Positions 59,717 through 64,000 of a DNA stretch of 64,000 nt are shown here, in pieces. The stretch is from assembly GCA_026874595.1 (NCBI GenBank), contig CM049309.1:23439033-23503032 (forward strand), read 5' to 3'. The translations under genes were made by a program, and so were the position numbers. Position 1 is the stretch's first letter. Each line of letters begins with the position of its first letter. Source of the stretch: Sipunculus nudus. Lineage: Eukaryota > Annelida > Sipuncula > Golfingiida > Sipunculidae. The notes beneath the pieces were generated by a model, which had not been told where the DNA came from, did not search any database, and worked only from the letters and a program-made list of their open reading frames with translations.

Positions 59717-60868
59717 TAAAGAAAGTGTATGCGTCAATATCAACCATATGGCCCTGGCGTTTGACTTTGGACTGGGAGGGTCCCGGTTCGAACCCCGCCA
59801 GTGCCTCTAAGACGTAATGACGAAGGTTAATGACGTAATGACGTAGGTTATGATTTCCGGGTTGTTCCAAGCACACAATAAGTGAACCTTAAATCCCAAT
59901 AGTATAATAATAACATATATATTGCTTCTCATCCAATAAACAATACTCCCCATGCACATATCACGGATTTAATGCATGCATACTAGTAGGTATTGGGCCA
60001 TTAAACCTGGGCACTGGATCTAGAATTTTTTACAACAAAGCTGTGGACCCGTCCCCTTCGTTACCTTTGCCAAGGTCGTTACCACAAATGTGTGCACTGT
60101 TAATCAAGGAGACAAGCTGAACGAATGATCTTTCAGTACTTATTTTTTCTGCCTTGGTTTTACGACCCTTAGCTTTTGTAGAAACGTTTTTAGAATGAAA
60201 TCATAGAAGGAATTTGGAGAAAAGCATGGTATAAACCTGAAAAATATTTCAAGAATGAAAACATAGTTAAGATTTTGTAGAAATTGTAAAAAAGTAATAG
60301 TAAATTGGTTTTACATTAATAAGACTATCAACTGACAAACATTTTCTGAGAAAACATGAAGATTAATCGCGTTATATACAGTAAAACATGCCAAAAATTA
60401 TTGTTAACTGAAAGTTTATTTCAATAAATAAAGACAAGTTTACAAAAGGAATCAAATCAGAGAGACGATTAATGCGATACTGAAACAGAATTCCTATAGA
60501 ATATTGGTGCGTAAGTGTTGCAGATCTTCTGAGTATAACATTTAAACTGTCAATCAATCATGCCTAATAAGAAAATCAGTAGAAACGTCCGAAAGTTTTA
60601 CCTGACCGCACATTTACGTAATTGGACACATTAATTCAATGTTGCACTTTTTGGTGAAGTTATGACCTTTTTGTGAAAGGATGGTATACAAATATCGTAA
60701 GTTTGACAATTTCAGGAAATATTAATCATTATTTCCAATAATAATGTAAATAATTTAGGTTTATCATCTTGATATCTATATTTCAGTTCCTATAGCTGTT
60801 GGGGCGACACTTGGAGGACTAGCGTTTATTGCCATCATTGTGGGCCTCGTAGTGTTTTGCCGAAGACA
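51249..60868 (+). CDS. Mucin-like type I transmembrane protein (3' exons missing)
   Basis: Four exons, all internal junctions in phase 1: 51249-51306 (ATG, signal peptide MARSPGLVFLVTAVIMVYI), 56503-57105 (200 codons), 59231-59254 (linker AQGKQDRT) and 60787-60868 (membrane helix GATLGGLAFIAIIVGLVVF, then stop-transfer CRRQ, ending in phase 2). The large exon is overwhelmingly Ser, Thr, Pro, Gly and Ala without cysteine (for example TTSLTPTASPTAGSPTTW), the mark of a heavily O-glycosylated mucin stalk. There is no EGF, SEA or lectin domain. The product should sit in the plasma membrane as an extended glycoprotein. The cytoplasmic exon(s) were not found before the window ends. Donors are GTAAAG, GTAGAA, GTAAGT and GTAAGT. 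The symmetrical phase 1 exons suit exon shuffling. The exact family is not recognised. Confidence 0.8.
51539..51606. repeat. (AT)n microsatellite, about 34 units
   Basis: Pure AT dinucleotide tract in the first intron of the mucin-like gene. Confidence 0.95.
52917..52945. repeat. Poly(G)-rich tract
   Basis: G-run broken by one A, preceded by GTGTGTGCGTGTGTGTGG. It is the source of a polyproline open frame on the minus strand (52658-53071), which I do not call a gene. Confidence 0.85.
53807..54073 (+). CDS. Unknown 88-residue protein, intronless open frame in intron 1 of the mucin-like gene
   Basis: The frame starts ATG in a good context (TTGCCATGG) and runs 88 codons to TAG. I do not recognise the family. 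The composition is protein-like and not repeat-derived: an N-terminal Tyr/Pro/Phe-rich half (VKTYKPTGWEFENP, SFRIPSYPATHH, FNYPGEDYFRYT) followed by a plausible amphipathic helix region (RFEDLVYKTVIDLNIFNIDI, IEELRHHLSKLTYLDY). No signal peptide, Cys or membrane segment. An AT-rich stretch ATATTCATATAT lies directly upstream, but no clear TATA box at promoter distance and no AATAAA were seen. It could be a small intronless gene, a retrocopy, or an exon of another transcript. It is the most coding-looking short frame outside the two main genes. Confidence 0.45.
   Translation: MVKTYKPTGWEFENPKSFRIPSYPATHHSSFSDLLFNYPGEDYFRYTSRNCRRFEDLVYKTVIDLNIFNIDIIEELRHHLSKLTYLDY
54605..55475. mobile_element. 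hAT-like non-autonomous DNA transposon with perfect 8-bp target duplication
   Basis: The ends TAGTGGTGGG (54605-54614) and CCCACCACTA (55466-55475) are exact inverted repeats. ACTCACAC flanks both sides (54597-54604 and 55476-55483). An 8-bp target duplication and AGTGGTGG-type ends are diagnostic of the hAT superfamily. The 871-bp body shows no transposase. It holds a subterminal palindrome near the right end (AATCGATCATCAGTCGGTTT, then AAACCGATGATCGATT, 55408-55448) and a related CCGATCATCG by the left end. Confidence 0.88.
55676..55709. other. Perfect 14-bp hairpin
   Basis: AAATGTAACAGGTT (55676-55689), loop CTGCAA, AACCTGTTACATTT (55696-55709). The stem is too short for a typical microRNA precursor. 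It may be the centre of a small palindromic element. Confidence 0.6.
57121..57155. repeat. (CT)n tract directly after a splice donor
   Basis: CT dinucleotides begin about 15 bp after the GTAGAA donor of the mucin exon (57106). Confidence 0.95.
57175..57722. repeat. Dispersed GACTCGGACTT-rich repeat, copies 2 and 3
   Basis: Two GACTCGG-rich blocks (57178-57305 and 57620-57722) flank AT-rich sequence. Both resemble 130-300. The arrangement suggests one element with the motif at each end. Confidence 0.55.
57813..57877. repeat. (AAT)n-(ATT)n palindromic microsatellite
   Basis: About 33 bp of AAT/ATA repeats run straight into a similar length of ATT/TAT repeats, forming one perfect palindrome able to extrude a cruciform. 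Confidence 0.9.
59670..59711. repeat. (TA)n microsatellite
   Basis: Pure TA tract immediately upstream of the tRNA-like SINE segment. Confidence 0.95.
59735..59830 (+). repeat. tRNA-derived SINE head
   Basis: TATGGCCCTGGCGTTTGACT resembles a tRNA A-box region, and GGTTCGAACCCCGCC (about 59783-59797) is an excellent B-box and T-arm. The cloverleaf does not close, so it is not a working tRNA. The tail contains two ATGACG.AGGTTA units (59818-59848). Confidence 0.5.
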
Positions 60869-60916
60869 GTAAGTATATCTCATTTCAGTCATGTTTGACT
60901 CATCTTCATACAACCA

Positions 60917-61678
60917 TTCTGTGACATGAACACGCACTCACAGGCCTTGATTCCGCCACATTCTTTGACATAAACACGTACTCACATGCCTTGACTCCGC
61001 TACATTCTGTGACATGATCACGCATTCACAGGCCTAGATTCCGCTACATTCTGTGACATGAGCACGTATTCACAGGCCTTGATTCCGCTAGATTCTATGA
61101 CATGAACACGTACTCACAGGCCTTGATTCCGCCACTTTCTGTGTCATGAACACGTACTCACAGGCCTTGATTCCGCTACATTCTATGACATAAACACGTA
61201 CTCATAGGCCTTGATTCCGCCACATTCTGTGACATGAACACGCACTCTCAGACCTTGATTCCGCTACAATCTGAGACATGAACACGTATTCACAGGCCTT
61301 TATTCCGCAAAATTCTGTAATATGAAAACGCCCTCACAGGTCTTGATTCCGCCAGTTTCTGTGTCATGAACACGTTCTCACAGGCCTTAATTCCGCTACA
61401 TTCTGTGACATAAACACGTACTCATAGGCCTTGATTCCGCCACATTCTGTGACATGAACACGCACTCACAGACCTTGATTCCGCTACATTCTGAGACATG
61501 AACACGTGCTCACAGGCGTTGATTCTGCTACATTATGTGACATGAACACGCATTCACAGGCCTTGATTCTGCTACATTATGTGACATGAACACGTACTCA
61601 CAGGCCTTGATTCTGCTACATTCTGTGACATAAACATGTATTCACAGGCGTTGATTTCGCAACATTCTGTGACATGAA
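60917..61678. repeat. Minisatellite, 44-bp unit, about 17 copies (left part)
   Basis: Units of CACGTACTCACAGGCCTTGA, then TTCCGCTACATTCTGTGACA, then TGAA, with scattered changes. It begins about 50 bp after the transmembrane exon donor. Confidence 0.95.
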
Positions 61679-63139
61679 CTTCAACATAAAGAGTTGTATG
61701 ACTGATTTCATTTGGAACGGAAGGAAGCCAAAAATAAAATATGCAGTATTGATACGTGGGCGAGAAGAGGGTGGTATTGTTTTGCCAGACCTTGAAACAA
61801 TTATAGAAAGTCAGAGGATGTTGTGGATAATCAGGATGAAAAACAAAAATAGAAATGCAAAATGTACAATAATACCTAATTTTTATTTACGGCACTACGG
61901 TGGACTTTCCTGTATTGCAGCTAACTTAAACATAAATTGCCTGTCTATAAAATTGCCAAATTTCTATTATCAATGTTTAAAGGCATGGAGCTCATATGTT
62001 ATAGGTGAGCCAAACACCAAGCAAATAGTATTTCGTCAACAACTTTGGAATAATAAATATATTTTAATGGGAGACAAATCTGTATACTACAAATATCTCC
62101 ATACTTTAGGAATAAAGTATGTCTACCATATACTTCAAGAGGATGCTTCTAAAAAGCCAATCTCACAAATAATAGATCCCGGTTGTAAAAAGTACAATAT
62201 ATGTCACATTCTATTAAGGGGCCTGCAGGAGGCCATCCCTTATGATTGGAGAGATTTGATTAAAAGAGATAAACAAATATCAGAAAATATATATATCTGT
62301 TAGGAAATAGAGATGCCTATAGGGACCAGTAATATGAATATAAAGACGATTGGTTTTAAAATTGTGTATGGTAAATTACTAAGTTCAAAGGTCGAAAAAC
62401 CTATAAATAAAATAAGACTTCGACAAGCAAATATACCAAACCTGAGCTGGGAGGATGCCGTACAGTATATATATATAACAAATATTTATATGTTTTTGAG
62501 GCAGTTCCAGTTCAGGATTCTCCATAATATTATATCCACAAATGAGAAATTATACATATGGAGAATAAATAATTCTTACAGGTGTACCTATTGTTTTGTT
62601 GAAAAAGAAACTATATTACATTTGTTTTGTGAATGTTACATGGTCAGATCGTTGTATTTTAATATTATTTTGTGGACAAAAGTTGCTTGAGTTGACATGC
62701 CGGCATTGGCGGCAGAATATATTTATGCCGGGTGTCCGCAAGACACTTCTAACAAAAGCCTACTGGATGTTCTGTTGCTGTTTTATAAGTTTATAGTATT
62801 TAAATATCGCGACACAGGTAATTTTCCATCACTACAAACATATATCAATTTTGTTGCAGTTAAAGAAAAGCTAGAACGAAATGTAGCTGAAAAAAATAAG
62901 TCTTTGTATTTGCATAAAGAAAAATGAGACAAAATAACTGGTATATTATAGAACTTGACGCACGATAGATAATGATTTTTTTCTTTGTATGTATATCAAA
63001 TGTTGTATTGTAAGTTAAGTTAAACTTGGTGTTTTTTTCTTCTATGGGGAGTCTAAACTAAAAGAAAAACAACAGCTTCCCTCTATGAGACTATGCTCTT
63101 AGAAGAGAGAAAAAGAAGAAGAAGAAAAAAAAAAACAAA
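61679..63139 (+). mobile_element. 5'-truncated L1-like LINE inserted in the minisatellite
   Basis: Carries the C-terminal third of an ORF2-type protein in one frame, interrupted by only two stops (TAG 62301, TGA 62688) and no frameshift. Blocks: CMTDFIWNGRKPKIKYAVLI, EEGGIVLPDLETIIESQRML, HYGGLSCIAANLN, then FRILHNIISTNEKLYIWRIN, the Cys/His segment RCTYCFVEKETILHLFCEC, and the C-terminal helix LLLFYKFIVFKYRDTGNF. Stop at about 62925. A roughly 200-bp 3' UTR ends in an A/G-rich tail (63100-63139). No reverse transcriptase or endonuclease part remains. The shared frame suggests a fairly recent insertion. Confidence 0.88.
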
Positions 63140-64000
63140 CTCACAGGCCTTGATTCTACCACATTCTGTCTCATGAACACGTACTCACAGGCCTTGATTC
63201 CGCTACATTCTGTGACATAAACTTGTACTCACAGGCCTTCATTCCGCCACATTCTGTTACATAAACATGAACACGCACTCAAAGGCCTTGATTCCGCTGC
63301 ATTTTGTGACATAGCACGTACTCACAGGCTATCATGCCACCACATTCTGTGACATGAACACGCACTCTGGGGCCTTGATTCCGCCACATTCTGTGACATA
63401 AACACGTACTCACAGGCCTTGTTTCCGCTACATTCTGTAACATGAGCACCAATTAACAGGCCTTGATTCTGCTACATTCCGTGACATGAACACGCACTCA
63501 CAGCCTTGATTCCGCTACATTCTGTGACATAACACGTGCTCACAGGCATTGCTTCCGCTACAATCTGTGACATGAACATGCACTCACAGGCCTTGATTCC
63601 GCCACATTTTGTGACATAAACACGTACTCACAGGCTTTGATTCCACTACAATCTGTGACATAAACACGTGCTCATAGGCCTTGATTCCGCCACATTCTGT
63701 GTCATGAACACGTACTCACAGGCCTTGTTTCCTCTACATTCTGTGACATGGACACGTACTCACAGGTCTTGATTCCGCTACATTCTGTGACATAAACACG
63801 TGCTCAGAGGCCTTGATTCCGCTAAATTCTTTGACATGATCACGCACTCACAGACCTTGATTCCGCCACATTTTGTGACATGAACACGCACTCACATGCC
63901 TAGATTCCGCTACACTCTGTGACATGAACACGTACTCGCAGGCCTCGATTCCGCTACATTCTGTAACATAAATGCCTGTACATGCCTTGTTTCTGCTACA
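63140..64000. repeat. Minisatellite, 44-bp unit (right part, runs off the window)
   Basis: The same unit as at 60917-61678 resumes mid-unit (ACTCACAGGCCTTGATTC) after the LINE tail and continues for about 19 copies to the window edge. Confidence 0.95.

Noticed and set aside
59735-59830. Possible functional tRNA gene on the plus strand
   Set aside because: A good B-box only. The cloverleaf stems do not form. SINE head more likely.
60917-64000. Regular 44-bp repeats that could be mistaken for a CRISPR array
   Set aside because: The whole unit is conserved without variable spacers, units are contiguous, and the DNA is eukaryotic. It is a minisatellite.

Overview
The window is animal (metazoan) nuclear DNA. 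It is AT-rich, its genes are split by GT-AG introns, and it is crowded with LINE retrotransposon fragments, minisatellites, microsatellites and small DNA transposons. There are no operons, ribosome binding sites or dense bacterial-style reading frames. The CR1-type and L1-like LINEs, the 'GGTCAAAGGTCACGG' and 'tccgtccgtctgtctg' dispersed repeats, and an expanded death-domain adaptor gene together suggest a marine invertebrate, most likely a mollusc. This is an inference; no marker gene fixes the taxon.

About 1-28.8 kb: no convincing gene. This part holds dispersed repeats, a decayed CR1-like LINE (12.2-13.9 kb) carrying a GC-rich insert, a minus-strand L1-like LINE (24.6-28.4 kb) with a second element nested in it and about 410-bp direct repeats on both sides, and several high-complexity, GC-balanced, non-coding islands (around 4, 6.3, 8, 17.7, 22.3 and 23.7 kb, plus 32.4 kb) that look like possible cis-regulatory sequence.

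28.9-43.1 kb, plus strand: a multi-exon gene for a ZU5 / UPA-like / death-domain protein of the PIDD1/DTHD1 type. I could place ten consecutive coding exons whose intron phases agree at every junction. One phase-compatible upstream exon and a terminal exon of uncertain frame go with them. The protein ends in two consecutive death-fold domains. A Ser-Phe-Ser motif lies where ZU5-UPA proteins undergo autoproteolysis. Such proteins act as adaptors in apoptosis and innate immune signalling.

43.9-46.5 kb: weak coding signals, including a short Cys-rich terminal-exon candidate. 46.9-48.75 kb: a repeat that is the inverted copy of one at 9.1-10.3 kb, with its end segment triplicated. 50.7 kb: a perfect RFX X-box.

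51.2-60.9 kb, plus strand: a mucin-like type I membrane protein made of a signal-peptide exon, a 603-bp Ser/Thr/Pro-rich exon, a short linker exon and a transmembrane exon, all joined in phase 1. The cytoplasmic tail lies outside what I could find. Its first intron holds an 88-codon intronless reading frame and an 871-bp hAT-like element with a perfect 8-bp target duplication. Its last visible intron holds a 44-bp minisatellite split by a 5'-truncated L1-like LINE.
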